A DNA stretch of 64,000 bases from Sporosarcina sp. P2. GTDB taxonomy: Bacteria > Bacillota > Bacilli > Bacillales_A > Planococcaceae. A model generated the notes under the pieces. The model worked only from the letters and a program-made list of their open reading frames with translations, had not been told where the DNA came from and searched no databases. The position numbers and the translations under genes were made by a program. Below, one piece after another: positions 53,273-62,250 of the stretch. Every line of letters begins with the position of its first letter. The first letter of the stretch is position 1. The stretch lies in the NCBI RefSeq assembly GCF_002743255.1, contig NZ_PDYY01000001.1:186001-250000 (forward strand). The letters are read 5' to 3'.

Positions 53273-55918
53273 ATGACTGACGAATTGACGATGCCGACCA
53301 AATACGATCCGCAGGCAGTGGAAAAAGGACGTTATGAATGGTGGCTTGAAGGTAAGTATTTTGAATCGAATGTAAAAAGCGAGAAAAAACCGTATACAAT
53401 TGTGATCCCACCACCGAACGTTACCGGAAAGCTTCACTTAGGACACGCATGGGATACGACTTTACAGGATATGCTCATCCGCATGAAGCGTATGCAAGGG
53501 TATGACGCACTATGGTTGCCGGGAATGGACCACGCAGGAATTGCGACACAAGCAAGAGTAGAAGAAAAACTTCGCGCCGATGGTAAAACACGTTATGATC
53601 TTGGACGTGAAAACTTTGTACAAGAAACATGGAAATGGAAAGAAGAATACGCGAGCCATATCCGTGCACAATGGGCGAAGCTTGGTCTAGCTCTTGACTA
53701 CTCACAAGAGCGCTTTACTTTGGATGAAGGATTGTCAAAAGCAGTACGTGAAGTATTTGTTAAGTTGTATGAGAAAAAGCTGATCTACCGCGGAGAGTAT
53801 ATCATCAACTGGGACCCTGCAACGAAGACAGCGATATCTGATATCGAAGTTATTCATAAAGATGTGCAAGGTGCATTCTATCATATGCGCTACCCATTGG
53901 CAGATGGCACAGACTCGATTGAAATAGCGACAACACGTCCTGAAACGATGCTTGGTGATACAGCTGTTGCAGTTCACCCCGATGACGAACGCTACCAGCA
54001 TTTGATCGGTAAGATGGTTAAATTGCCAATCGTAGGACGCGAGATTCCGATCGTAGCGGATGACTACGTAGAAATGGATTTCGGAAGCGGTGCAGTGAAA
54101 ATTACACCTGCGCATGACCCGAATGACTTTGAAATAGGTAACCGTCATAACTTGCCACGTGTGCTCGTCATGAATGAAGATGGCACGATGAATAAATTAG
54201 CAGGCAAGTACGAAGGCATGGATCGTTTCGAATGCCGTAAACAAATCGTCAAAGACTTACAAGAGATGAATGTGCTATTTGAAATTGAAGACCATATGCA
54301 CTCTGTCGGACACTCGGAACGAAGTGGCGCGGTAGTGGAGCCGTATCTATCTACACAATGGTTCGTCAATATGCAGCCACTTGCCGAGCAAGCAATCAAT
54401 CTGCAGAAAAATGAAGAAGAAAAAGTGACGTTTGTTCCTGAACGTTTCGAGAAAACCTACTTAGGATGGATGGAAAATGTCCATGACTGGTGTATTTCTC
54501 GTCAACTATGGTGGGGCCATCGAATTCCGGCTTGGTATCACAACACAACAGGTGAAGTCTATGTGGGTCAAGAAGCTCCAGCTGATGAAGAAAACTGGAC
54601 TCAGGACAATGACGTACTAGATACTTGGTTCTCATCTGCCTTATGGCCATTTTCAACTATGGGCTGGCCAGATGTTGACAGCGAAACATTCAAAAAATAT
54701 TACCCAACAGATGCCCTTGTTACAGGATATGATATTATCTTCTTTTGGGTGTCCCGCATGATTTTCCAAGCTCTTGAATTCACGGAAGAGCGTCCATTCA
54801 AGGATGTCTTGATCCACGGATTAGTACGCGCGGAAGACGGGCGAAAAATGTCTAAATCTCTCGGTAACGGTGTAGATCCAATGGACGTAATTGAGCAGTA
54901 CGGTGCAGACGCATTGCGTTACTTCTTGGCAACAGGTTCTTCACCAGGACAAGATCTACGTTACTCTACAGAAAAAGTAGAAGCGATCTGGAACTTTGCC
55001 AATAAAATTTGGAATGCTTCCCGTTTCGCCTCAATGAATATGGATGGCATGACATATGAAGAAATCGATTTGTCAGGAGAGAAATCTGTTGCAGATGCAT
55101 GGATTTTAACTCGTTTGAATGAAACAATTGAATCGGTAACTAGCTTGGCTGACCGGTATGAGTTCGGTGAAATGGGCCGCGCGTTATATAACTTCATCTG
55201 GGATGATTTCTGTGACTGGTATATCGAAATGGCGAAATTGCCACTATACGGTGAAGACGAAGCAGCGAAAAAAATGACACGTTCGGTTCTTGCGCATGTT
55301 TTAGATCAGACGATGCGTTTATTGCACCCATTGATGCCTTTCATAACAGAAGAGATCTGGCAGAACCTTCCCCATGAAGGTGAGTCGATTACAGTAGCAC
55401 AGTGGCCTGAAGTGGATGCGGCTATGATGGACAAGTCGCGTGCTTCGGATATGAAATTGTTGATGGATATCATCAAATCCGTGCGTAATATCCGTGCAGA
55501 AGTGAATACACCGATGAGTCGTAAAGTCGATTTGTATATTTCAGCGAAAGACGAGAAGACCGTGGCGGTACTTGAAGAGAACCGTAACTATCTTGTGCGA
55601 TTCTGTAATCCTGAAACATTAACAATTGGTGTGAAAGTGAATGCGCCAGGCAAAACGATGTCAGCAGTCGTGACGGGTGCAGAGCTGTACTTGCCACTTG
55701 AAGGATTGATTGATATAGACGAAGAGTTGGCTCGTTTGACGAAGGAACTTGGCAAGTGGCAAGGTGAAGTGAAGCGGGTTCAAGGCAAGTTGTCGAATGA
55801 ACGTTTTACTGCGAAAGCACCTGAGTCAGTTGTTGAAGAAGAGCGTGCGAAAGAGAAGGATTATTTGGAGAAGTACGCGGCGGTTGAGCGTCGTATTGCA
55901 GAGTTGAAAGAGATTTAA
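53273..55918 (+). CDS. valS: Valyl-tRNA synthetase
   Basis: An 881-residue class I synthetase that charges tRNA-Val. The HIGH motif appears as [10 protein letters not shown] near the start; [12 protein letters not shown] is the KMSKS loop. The editing domain with [17 protein letters not shown] removes threonine. A C-terminal coiled coil (about 810-880, [19 protein letters not shown]) binds tRNA. GGAGGAAATG precedes ATG 53273; the earlier in-frame ATG at 53225 lies in the terminator of the T-box leader. In Bacillus folC follows directly; here about 7 kb of other genes intervene. Confidence 0.98.
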   Translation: MTDELTMPTKYDPQAVEKGRYEWWLEGKYFESNVKSEKKPYTIVIPPPNVTGKLHLGHAWDTTLQDMLIRMKRMQGYDALWLPGMDHAGIATQARVEEKLRADGKTRYDLGRENFVQETWKWKEEYASHIRAQWAKLGLALDYSQERFTLDEGLSKAVREVFVKLYEKKLIYRGEYIINWDPATKTAISDIEVIHKDVQGAFYHMRYPLADGTDSIEIATTRPETMLGDTAVAVHPDDERYQHLIGKMVKLPIVGREIPIVADDYVEMDFGSGAVKITPAHDPNDFEIGNRHNLPRVLVMNEDGTMNKLAGKYEGMDRFECRKQIVKDLQEMNVLFEIEDHMHSVGHSERSGAVVEPYLSTQWFVNMQPLAEQAINLQKNEEEKVTFVPERFEKTYLGWMENVHDWCISRQLWWGHRIPAWYHNTTGEVYVGQEAPADEENWTQDNDVLDTWFSSALWPFSTMGWPDVDSETFKKYYPTDALVTGYDIIFFWVSRMIFQALEFTEERPFKDVLIHGLVRAEDGRKMSKSLGNGVDPMDVIEQYGADALRYFLATGSSPGQDLRYSTEKVEAIWNFANKIWNASRFASMNMDGMTYEEIDLSGEKSVADAWILTRLNETIESVTSLADRYEFGEMGRALYNFIWDDFCDWYIEMAKLPLYGEDEAAKKMTRSVLAHVLDQTMRLLHPLMPFITEEIWQNLPHEGESITVAQWPEVDAAMMDKSRASDMKLLMDIIKSVRNIRAEVNTPMSRKVDLYISAKDEKTVAVLEENRNYLVRFCNPETLTIGVKVNAPGKTMSAVVTGAELYLPLEGLIDIDEELARLTKELGKWQGEVKRVQGKLSNERFTAKAPESVVEEERAKEKDYLEKYAAVERRIAELKEI

Positions 55919-55934
55919 AAGTAGTTTAAAAAAG

Positions 55935-55977
55935 AAGGCCTATTCGACAGTGTGATGCTGTTGAATGGGCTTTTTTT
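55935..55977 (+). terminator. Terminator of valS
   Basis: GGCCTATTCGACAG pairs with CTGTTGAATGGGCTT, followed by T's. Confidence 0.85.
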
Positions 55978-56413
55978 AATGTTGAAGTAGAGAGTGGTGG
56001 GATGAAAGGATGCCTTCATAAAGTGCGCGCGGTAGGCCAACCAGTTCGCTTTGCCCTCTTTGGTTGTCTCGCTTGTCCGACTAATGCTCTGAGAGTTGCC
56101 GTTCCTATGCCTGAATTCCTACTTTTTGAGGAGGAAATAGTTTAATAAGTAAAAACCAAAACCATCTAAGTCAATGTTCTTATAAAAACATAGTACCCTA
56201 TAAATAGTGTTATTGGATTCTTATGGGTATAATTGAATTCATAATATTTAGACCGTGTGTAGAAGGTTGTTTATGGATTTTTTGTTAAGTCGGCTTAGCT
56301 TTGCAGTTAAGTTAAAAAAATCCGCATTATAGGATGTTTTACCACGTGTATTCCGGCCGTGTATCTACTGTATATTTACTTTACAGCTATGAATATGTAA
56401 AGGGGAGAAGCGC
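55978..56413. other. Non-coding junction at the left edge of the valS-folC insert
   Basis: About 430 bp with no gene, repeat or RNA that I can support. AGGGGAGAAG at 56400-56409 is the ribosome site of the next gene. Confidence 0.5.
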
Positions 56414-57445
56414 ATGTTAATTAAACCGAAGAAATTGCAACGTGGTGATCGGATCGCAACAGTGAGCCCTTCGTGGGGAGACGCAGGAGAACCGGAAATT
56501 AGGTGGCGGTACGAACAAGGCGTAAAGAGATTAGAAGATCTATTCGAACTAACTATCGTGCCAATGCCAAACAGTTTAAAAGGAGCCGACTTTCTCTATG
56601 AAAACCCGAAAGCTCGTGCAGAAGATCTAATGGCGGCATTTAGCGATCCCAATATTAAAGGGATCATTGCGAATATCGGTGGGGAGGACAGTATCCGATT
56701 ACTTCCATACATTGATTTTGACGTAATACGAGAAAATCCAAAAGTCTTCATGGGATACTCTGATGTTACGGTATCGCATTTATTTTGTCATAAAGCGGGA
56801 ATTTCTTCATTCTACGGACCCGCAATATTAACTGATTTTGCCGAGAATGTTGAAATGGATTCCTACACGGTCGAGATGGTGAATCGAATTCTCTTTTCTA
56901 ATGAAATCATAGGTGAGATACAACCGGCTGAAAGATGGACAAGCGAGCGGTTGGAATGGATCGAGTCGAATAAGAGTAAGCGGCGTACGATGAATCAGAA
57001 TACTGGATACGAACTACTTCAGGGCTCTGGTATTGTGCAAGGCCGATTGATTGGTGGATGTATCGAAGTATTGGAATTTGCGAAGGGTACGGCGATTTGG
57101 CCCGAAGACAAGTATTGGAACGATAGTATAGTATTCTTTGAAACATCCGAAGAGAAGCCTGATCCTAGTTTGATTCGATACTGGTTAAGAAATTATGCAG
57201 CACAAGGAATTTTACATCATGTGAATGGGATAATTTTCGCGAAGCCTCAAGACGAGAAATACTTTGATGAGTATAAAGAGGAAATCCTTACTGTGATGAA
57301 AGAGTATGACTTGGAGCATTTGCCTATTTTGTATAACTTGAACTTCGGTCATACGGAACCTAAATGCATTTTACCATATGGAGCGTTGGCGAAAATAGAT
57401 TGTATACGAAAGACGTTTTCAATTGTAGAGAGTGGCGTTGAGTAA
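56414..57445 (+). CDS. S66-family peptidase, LD-carboxypeptidase/MccF type
   Basis: A 343-residue serine peptidase of family S66. PKKLQRGDRIATVSPSWGDA opens it. The nucleophile Ser116 lies in MGYSDVT (the G-Y-S-D motif). The C-terminal domain holds the Glu in FFETSEEKPD and the His in LNFGHTEPK, completing the Ser-Glu-His triad. LD-carboxypeptidases trim the last D-Ala of wall tetrapeptides; MccF members instead cleave the acyl-sulfamate antibiotic microcin C and give resistance. The long insertion ERLEWIESNKSKRRTMNQ and the size favour the MccF branch. GGGGAGAAG precedes the ATG. It begins the accessory block between valS and folC. Confidence 0.88.
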   Translation: MLIKPKKLQRGDRIATVSPSWGDAGEPEIRWRYEQGVKRLEDLFELTIVPMPNSLKGADFLYENPKARAEDLMAAFSDPNIKGIIANIGGEDSIRLLPYIDFDVIRENPKVFMGYSDVTVSHLFCHKAGISSFYGPAILTDFAENVEMDSYTVEMVNRILFSNEIIGEIQPAERWTSERLEWIESNKSKRRTMNQNTGYELLQGSGIVQGRLIGGCIEVLEFAKGTAIWPEDKYWNDSIVFFETSEEKPDPSLIRYWLRNYAAQGILHHVNGIIFAKPQDEKYFDEYKEEILTVMKEYDLEHLPILYNLNFGHTEPKCILPYGALAKIDCIRKTFSIVESGVE

Positions 57446-57462
57446 AATAGTTAAGAAATGGG

Positions 57463-58062
57463 GTGTTTATAATATTTACTGATCGGCAGTTACAAATGTT
57501 CATTGAAGGGGAGATTATGGGGGATACTTTTCCTTATGATAGTGATGATGAACAGGAAGTCTTGGCACATATCAATCGGTTATTTTATCGAATCTGTCGT
57601 ATCCACAATGTGGTCTGCGAAGCGGAATGGGATCATTTCGGCAGCGGCTATGCTTCCTTTGTGGAGTTTTTTTGTTATCGGAAAGAAGATTATATAACCG
57701 TACAAGAAAAGTATGGAATGCGTGAGATAGAGATAAAAGGTATTATACTTTATGTAAGTCGTCTAGCATCAGTTGCTATAATGGGTGAAGATGTAAGGTG
57801 TAGAACAATTCGGATAGAGACGGCTGAGGAAGTAAGTGGTGGATATGGTTCAATACTTGATACACCTACTTCGCTAGCTGTTAGTGAGGAATTGGAAACA
57901 CTAGCAACAGAATTACAGAAAGCTTTACAAGAGTTTAATTACAAATTATTAGCTGCGAATGAGATGAGTACGCCACTATTGTTTAAAACAAAAATACCGA
58001 CGATTTATCGGAATGAGCGACAATATCTAGTCTTGGATGCGATCTTTTATTGGGAAGATTAA
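57463..58062 (+). CDS. Hypothetical 199-residue protein
   Basis: Not recognised. It starts at GTG 57463, but the ribosome site is weak; a later ATG at 57496 or 57517 is possible. No signal peptide or membrane helix is present. Features are an acidic patch (YDSDDEQEVLAHINRLF), a Cys-containing helix (YRICRIHNVVCEAEWDHFGS), an aromatic stretch (GYASFVEFFCYRKEDYITVQ), and a C-terminal YRNERQYLVLDAIFYWED. The short beta-alpha style resembles immunity or SMI1-like proteins, but no motif supports that. It starts 17 bp after the S66 peptidase gene and may share its transcript. Confidence 0.6.
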   Translation: MFIIFTDRQLQMFIEGEIMGDTFPYDSDDEQEVLAHINRLFYRICRIHNVVCEAEWDHFGSGYASFVEFFCYRKEDYITVQEKYGMREIEIKGIILYVSRLASVAIMGEDVRCRTIRIETAEEVSGGYGSILDTPTSLAVSEELETLATELQKALQEFNYKLLAANEMSTPLLFKTKIPTIYRNERQYLVLDAIFYWED

Positions 58063-58198
58063 TAATGGTAGGGAGAAAGCATATGAGAGACTAGCTAGCA
58101 TATTTCCTGACGACTTAAAATCTTATATAGAAGGGAAAAGTATGTTTGTGAAGGAATTAGAGCGAAAAGCGCTTAGTTGGTACGATACAAAAGAGTGA
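58061..58198 (+). pseudogene. Short coding remnant after the hypothetical gene
   Basis: A frame without a start reads NNGREKAYERLASIFPDDLK, then SYIEGKSMFVKELERKALSW and YDTKE before the stop. Composition is protein-like and follows directly on the previous gene, but no ribosome site or family is visible. Probably the end of a lost gene. Confidence 0.3.
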
Positions 58199-58336
58199 TA
58201 TTTAGAAGGAAAACTGAAAAATAGAAAGATGTTGAAGATATTCGGGAAGTTAGGAATCGTAGTATTTTCCACACTTCCACTAACCGATCTAGTTTACATA
58301 ATATAATTATAGATCTAAGCGGAAAGGAGTTTAGCT

Positions 58337-58480
58337 ATGCAAGCAATTAGTGAAACTCTATGTATTGTTTTTCCTTTCATTGTACCGTCACTAATTGTAG
58401 TCTTTGTCATAAAGAGATTGGATCAGAAAACTAATCTAGGTTCGTTGGCTAAGAAAAAACCGAAGTGCGCTCAGTCATGA
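58337..58480 (+). CDS. 47-residue single-helix membrane protein
   Basis: ATG 58337 is 8 bases after GGAAAGGAG, a strong ribosome site. The product has a hydrophobic helix (LCIVFPFIVPSLIVVFVI, about residues 8-25) and a lysine-rich tail (KRLDQKTNLG, then AKKKPKCAQS). It matches the common pattern of small membrane regulators with the tail in the cytoplasm. No family recognised. The flanks (58199-58336 and 58481-58711) hold nothing else. Confidence 0.55.
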   Translation: MQAISETLCIVFPFIVPSLIVVFVIKRLDQKTNLGSLAKKKPKCAQS

Positions 58481-58711
58481 TTAGACAGTCTGATACCACT
58501 TGGAATGTTGATTGGTTGTAAACTGGTTTGCTAATTAGTATGATCTCTCCCATTTCATTAAGAAAGAAGAGATGTAATGATAGAAGCTACAGTCTAGACA
58601 AGGGGAATTCGGTAGTATGAATAAGCAGTATCTGCGCTAGTAGCTATACGTACAGTTAAGTCAGTAACTTCTAGAAAATACGTTTTATGAATGACGTGAG
58701 GAGAAAATAGA

Positions 58712-59305
58712 ATGAGTAAAACAAAATCTACTTCCGAAACTTGTATCATAGTTCTTCATGAAATATACGGTATCAATCAATTTATGAAAGACATATGTGT
58801 TGCGTTGTCTGAGAAGGACTTCGATGTGATCTGCCCAAATCTGTTGCCTCAAGAAACACCTTTTGATTATTCACAAGAAGAGGTAGCTTATGAAAATTTT
58901 ATGCAGCATGATAGTTTCGAAAACAACGCACGTAAGGTAAAAGAGTTATTGGTGGAGATGAAGGACCAGTACGAAAAAGTATTTATACTTGGATTCAGTG
59001 TAGGAGCGACAATTGCTTGGCTCTGCAGCGAAGAAGAGTGCGTAGATGGGATGGTTGGATACTACGGATCACGAATACGAGATTATGCAGGAATGAACCC
59101 CACTTGTCCAACTTTGTTGTACTTTCCGAATACCGAGAAGTCATTTGATGTGAAAGAAATGGTTTTGAAATTAGAAAAGCCGAATGTGGAGGTATATACG
59201 TACGATGGGAAGCATGGATTTAGTGATCCATACGCTTTTGCATACAATGAAGAATTAGCTCATATTACCTTTAAGCAAACGATAGACTTCTTTAGAAATA
59301 ATTGA
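58712..59305 (+). CDS. Dienelactone hydrolase family alpha/beta hydrolase
   Basis: A 197-residue single-domain alpha/beta hydrolase. IIVLHEIYGINQFMKDICVA opens the fold. The nucleophile elbow reads LGFSVGATIAWLC (G-x-S-x-G). In dienelactone hydrolases it is Cys; here Ser. VYTYDGKHGFSDPYAFAYNE gives the His of the triad near the C-terminus, and PNTEKSFDVKE is about where the Asp lies. Substrate is unknown. GAGGAG precedes the ATG. It stands alone with a small hydrophobic terminator-like spacer to the convergent HTH gene. Confidence 0.85.
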   Translation: MSKTKSTSETCIIVLHEIYGINQFMKDICVALSEKDFDVICPNLLPQETPFDYSQEEVAYENFMQHDSFENNARKVKELLVEMKDQYEKVFILGFSVGATIAWLCSEEECVDGMVGYYGSRIRDYAGMNPTCPTLLYFPNTEKSFDVKEMVLKLEKPNVEVYTYDGKHGFSDPYAFAYNEELAHITFKQTIDFFRNN

Positions 59306-59354
59306 AAGAATTGTGTAGGGGGAAGCACTTCATGAATAGAAGTGCTTTTGCTGT

Positions 59355-59939
59355 TTAGATATATTGATAGAATAAACCGAACTGTGTATCGTACCATAAC
59401 AGTGTGCCATGTTTTCTCAAAGGTAGACGTGTTTGAAAACTCCATTCAGGATACTGTTTGATAATCTGGACATGATCGCCAGTCGCGAATGCGATAAAGG
59501 AGATATAATGATCTTTTGTCATCGGGTGGTCGCTTGAGATAAAACGTTCATTATCGATTTCTTCAATCGTAAGTTTTTCTTCGTCGCTCGCTTTCTTCGC
59601 TTGTAGCGCTTCGAGTTTCCTGCCACAGCAAGATAGTGTAATATTTCCCGTTGCCAATACAATATTATTACAAGATGGACAGACAAAGTACTTTGATTTT
59701 TTCATATTTCCTCCTATAAACTCATTAGACAGTACTTCACCGTCTAAAATATTTTCTATATTCACACCAAGTAGCTTAGATAGATTGGATAAAAGTGTTA
59801 CATCCGGACAACCATATCCGCGCTCCCACTTTGAAATCGTTCGATCCGAAATATTCATTTGATCGGCTAATTGTTTCTGGGTGAATCCTTTTTCTTTGCG
59901 TAATGTATATATTAATTCACCAACTTTACTTGTATCCAT
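59355..59939 (-). CDS. HTH regulator fused to a zinc-ribbon/desulfoferrodoxin-like domain
   Basis: A 194-residue protein. Residues about 6-60 form a Cro/CI helix-turn-helix (LRKEKGFTQKQLADQMNISD). Residues about 82-105 form a metal ribbon (YFVCPSCNNIVLATGN and SCCGRKLE). The C-terminal part contains HPMTKDHYISFIAFATGDHV, which resembles the His-x-x-x-x-His metal loop of superoxide reductase/desulfoferrodoxin. Such HTH fusions occur in Firmicutes and may sense redox or metal. Convergent with the hydrolase gene upstream. Target genes are unknown. Confidence 0.8.
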   Translation of the reverse strand: MDTSKVGELIYTLRKEKGFTQKQLADQMNISDRTISKWERGYGCPDVTLLSNLSKLLGVNIENILDGEVLSNEFIGGNMKKSKYFVCPSCNNIVLATGNITLSCCGRKLEALQAKKASDEEKLTIEEIDNERFISSDHPMTKDHYISFIAFATGDHVQIIKQYPEWSFQTRLPLRKHGTLLWYDTQFGLFYQYI

Positions 59940-60097
59940 CGGTTTCCCTCCTGCTCTCTATTATCATAGGCGAATATCCAACAGGCATCAACAAACGTTC
60001 CGTGGAGTTTGTTACACTTATATATACTGGCGTGGTTAATTTACTAGATACTATAAAAAGAGTAGATCTGAGATAGTAGAAAGCAAGGTGAGTAGGA

Positions 60098-60304
60098 ATG
60101 AAACAGCATTGCTGCGAAGACATGGCGTATCATGCAACTTTTACATGTGACGTACACAAAGACCCGTATGATTGTCCTGATCAATTGATTCTTTTTGATA
60201 AAACAGATCAAGATTACGGATTGTTAATTCATGATGGAGGTACTTCAAGTATCGGGATTTCATTTTGCCCATGGTGTGGAAGTACATTATTGGAAAGGGG
60301 ATAG
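60098..60304 (+). CDS. Small zinc-ribbon protein, DUF6980-like
   Basis: A 68-residue protein: MKQHCCEDMAYHATFTCDVH at the start and ISFCPWCGSTLLERG at the end, with Cys pairs that could hold one zinc ion. The domain looks like DUF6980, whose members have a similar Cys-rich start and a C-P-W-C-G end. It acts alone, in the cytoplasm. GGTGAG precedes the ATG. It is followed 3 bp later by a broken membrane-peptide gene. Confidence 0.75.
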   Translation: MKQHCCEDMAYHATFTCDVHKDPYDCPDQLILFDKTDQDYGLLIHDGGTSSIGISFCPWCGSTLLERG

Positions 60305-60307
60305 AAT

Positions 60308-60475
60308 ATGAATAAACTTTAAACGTACGCTGTCGCAATTGCGTTTTTAGCACTCGTCTTTTTCTTCGTTCTTTCAGTAGTAACGAGTAATTGGAAGTTT
60401 TTCTTGTGGAGTATCATACCGATCCTTTTATGGCTAATGACGGCTTTCCTAGCTAAAGTCAACGCTAGAGATTAA
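60308..60475 (+). pseudogene. Small membrane protein gene with an in-frame stop at codon 5
   Basis: ATG 60308, 6 bases after AAAGGGG, reads MNKL and then TAA (60320-60322). Without the stop the frame continues TYAVAIAFLALVFFFVLSVV, then NWKFFLWSIIPILLWLMTAF and ends AKVNARD: two membrane helices in 55 residues. The strong ribosome site and clean continuation point to a recent nonsense mutation (AAA to TAA would suffice). It is coupled to the preceding zinc-ribbon gene. Confidence 0.65.
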
Positions 60476-60500
60476 ATGGAGTACATCTCTCTACGTAAAA

Positions 60501-60541
60501 GGGCTGTTACCGAATATCATAATGACTTTCGGTAACAGCCC
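60501..60541 (-). terminator. Terminator of the ATP-grasp/MBL operon
   Basis: GGGCTGTTACCGAA and its complement form a 14-bp stem; leftward it is followed by TTTTAC. It overlaps no gene. Confidence 0.85.
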
Positions 60542-60547
60542 ATATGT

Positions 60548-61465
60548 TTACAACCACAACGTTTCCCCAATAAGCAACTTTTTTAATCGATTTTCATCCA
60601 ACTGCAATCTTCTCCACTCAGCATTCAGCCTTTCAACAGCTTCCGGCCCTGTATCATCCGCTAAATGATAAGCTCCATAATGTATCGGAATGAATATTTT
60701 TCCAGCCAGATCCAAAAATCCTTTCACTGCATACTCGGGAGTTAGGTGACTTTCCTTCATAAACCATTCCGGCTCGTACGCTCCAATCGGCATGAGCACC
60801 GTATCAATAGTGAACTTCTTGGCAATCTCTTGAAAACCTCGGAAATATCCCGTATCCCCAACGAAGTAAATCGATTGCTCAGCACTTTCGATAATCCAGC
60901 CGCCCCAATGGGAAGTATTCGTGTCCGTCATGGTCCGTTTTGTCCAATGTTGTGCTGGAACAAATGTGAACTTTGTGCTTTCAAACACGAATGAGTCAAA
61001 CCATTCCGCTTCGATGACCTTTTTAAATCCTCTTATCTGAAATTTACTGCGTAGGCCAACTGGAACAAAATAGCTAGGATTACCTTTTAGATGTCTGATC
61101 GTGCCAAAGTCCAAATGATCATAATGTCCGTGTGAAATAATTACAACGTCAATCTCTGGCAATTCAACGAGTGCGACTCCTGGTTCCGTCAATCGTTTCT
61201 GAAAACCCATCCGCTTTGCCCAGACTGGGTCCGTAATTATGTTGAGCCCGTTGATTTGAATCAAACATGTAGCGTGTCCAATCCAAGTAATGGATGCTTT
61301 CGACCGATTAATAGCGAGTTTTTCTATTTCTTTATCTGGCGCTTGCTCGATTACGATACGTAAATCTTTCTTTCCCTCATTACGTTCTATCTGCCACCGA
61401 ATCATTTCTCGCAGGGTCTTACGCGTATCTACGTTATCTAAATTAGTATAGCGTTTTCTCCTCAT
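60548..61465 (-). CDS. Metallo-beta-lactamase-fold hydrolase, NAPE-PLD/UlaG type
   Basis: A 305-residue MBL-fold enzyme. ITWIGHATCLIQINGLNIIT is the typical start of the UlaG/NAPE-PLD group. VVIISHGHYDHLDFGTIRHL holds the HxHxDH metal motif. VPAQHW and VGDTGYF give further metal ligands (His and Asp), and IPIHYGAYHL the last His. The group hydrolyses phosphodiesters or lactones, in eukaryotes N-acylphosphatidylethanolamine. No signal peptide. The ATG overlaps the stop of the preceding ATP-grasp gene (ATGA at 61462-61465), so it is coupled to it. It is last of a three-gene operon. The operon product is unknown. Confidence 0.9.
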   Translation of the reverse strand: MRRKRYTNLDNVDTRKTLREMIRWQIERNEGKKDLRIVIEQAPDKEIEKLAINRSKASITWIGHATCLIQINGLNIITDPVWAKRMGFQKRLTEPGVALVELPEIDVVIISHGHYDHLDFGTIRHLKGNPSYFVPVGLRSKFQIRGFKKVIEAEWFDSFVFESTKFTFVPAQHWTKRTMTDTNTSHWGGWIIESAEQSIYFVGDTGYFRGFQEIAKKFTIDTVLMPIGAYEPEWFMKESHLTPEYAVKGFLDLAGKIFIPIHYGAYHLADDTGPEAVERLNAEWRRLQLDENRLKKLLIGETLWL

Positions 61466-62250
61466 GATTCATCACTCAACTGATTTTTGATATACTTCAA
61501 TAATTTCTTCGCTACTGAAAACTCATGTGTTTGATAGAGTGAACGGGCACCAACGGGATCCTCGATTTCATTCAGTAACCAGCCGCCTTTAATTGGAAGT
61601 ATGAAATCAATGCCGATATAATCGCTAGAAATTGCCCGGGAAATCGTTTGAACTTGTTTGGTTTCAGTGTCGTTCAACGTATACTTTTCCACGGTGCCGC
61701 CCAATGTGTAATTGGATTTGAATGAATCTTTCGCGCCTGTTCGTTTCACTGCACCTAACAATTCATTACCGAGCATAAACACACGGATGTCCGTCGCGTC
61801 AGATTCGATGAAAGGTTGTGCAATTAGTTTAGTAGGATCGAATTGATTTAGGATATCTTCTGTTTGTTGTGCAGATTCACATAGAAATACTTCGCTTCCG
61901 CCGTGACCCCCGCGTGTTTTCAGTATAAAAGGCAATGTAGGAAGTTGATCCACTCTGAATGTGGGGACTGCGGGAATACCAAGCAGGGAAGCCAGTTCAA
62001 ATGTACGTAGTTTATCATTGGCGATTTTTTGTATACTCGCTCGATTGAACACACGATAACCGGCTTGTTCCAATTCTAAGGCTAATTCAGGATCACGATC
62101 GCGGAATAAAATGAAATCAAGCGGTTCAGCAGGTGAATCCGTTATCAACTCCACGTTCATATCTAATACCTTCGCTTCTTTTAATAGATCGTCGATAAAC
62201 GCATGATTCCGCTTCGCTTCCTCCTCATTATAGTAGATGGCACCTTTCAT
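61462..62250 (-). CDS. ATP-grasp ligase, RimK-like, second of a tandem pair
   Basis: A 262-residue ATP-grasp protein. The N-terminal pre-ATP-grasp domain has DFILFRDRDPELALELEQAG and FNRASIQKIANDKLRTFELA. The central ATP lid is LPFILKTRGGHGGSEVFLC. The metal-binding end reads YIGIDFILPIKGGWLLNEIE with the Glu-Asp/Asn set. This fold forms carboxylate-amine bonds via acyl phosphate. Members such as RimK add glutamate to proteins or peptides. It overlaps the first ATP-grasp gene and the MBL gene by ATGA at both ends. The two ligases are related but clearly different. Confidence 0.9.
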   Translation of the reverse strand: MKGAIYYNEEEAKRNHAFIDDLLKEAKVLDMNVELITDSPAEPLDFILFRDRDPELALELEQAGYRVFNRASIQKIANDKLRTFELASLLGIPAVPTFRVDQLPTLPFILKTRGGHGGSEVFLCESAQQTEDILNQFDPTKLIAQPFIESDATDIRVFMLGNELLGAVKRTGAKDSFKSNYTLGGTVEKYTLNDTETKQVQTISRAISSDYIGIDFILPIKGGWLLNEIEDPVGARSLYQTHEFSVAKKLLKYIKNQLSDES

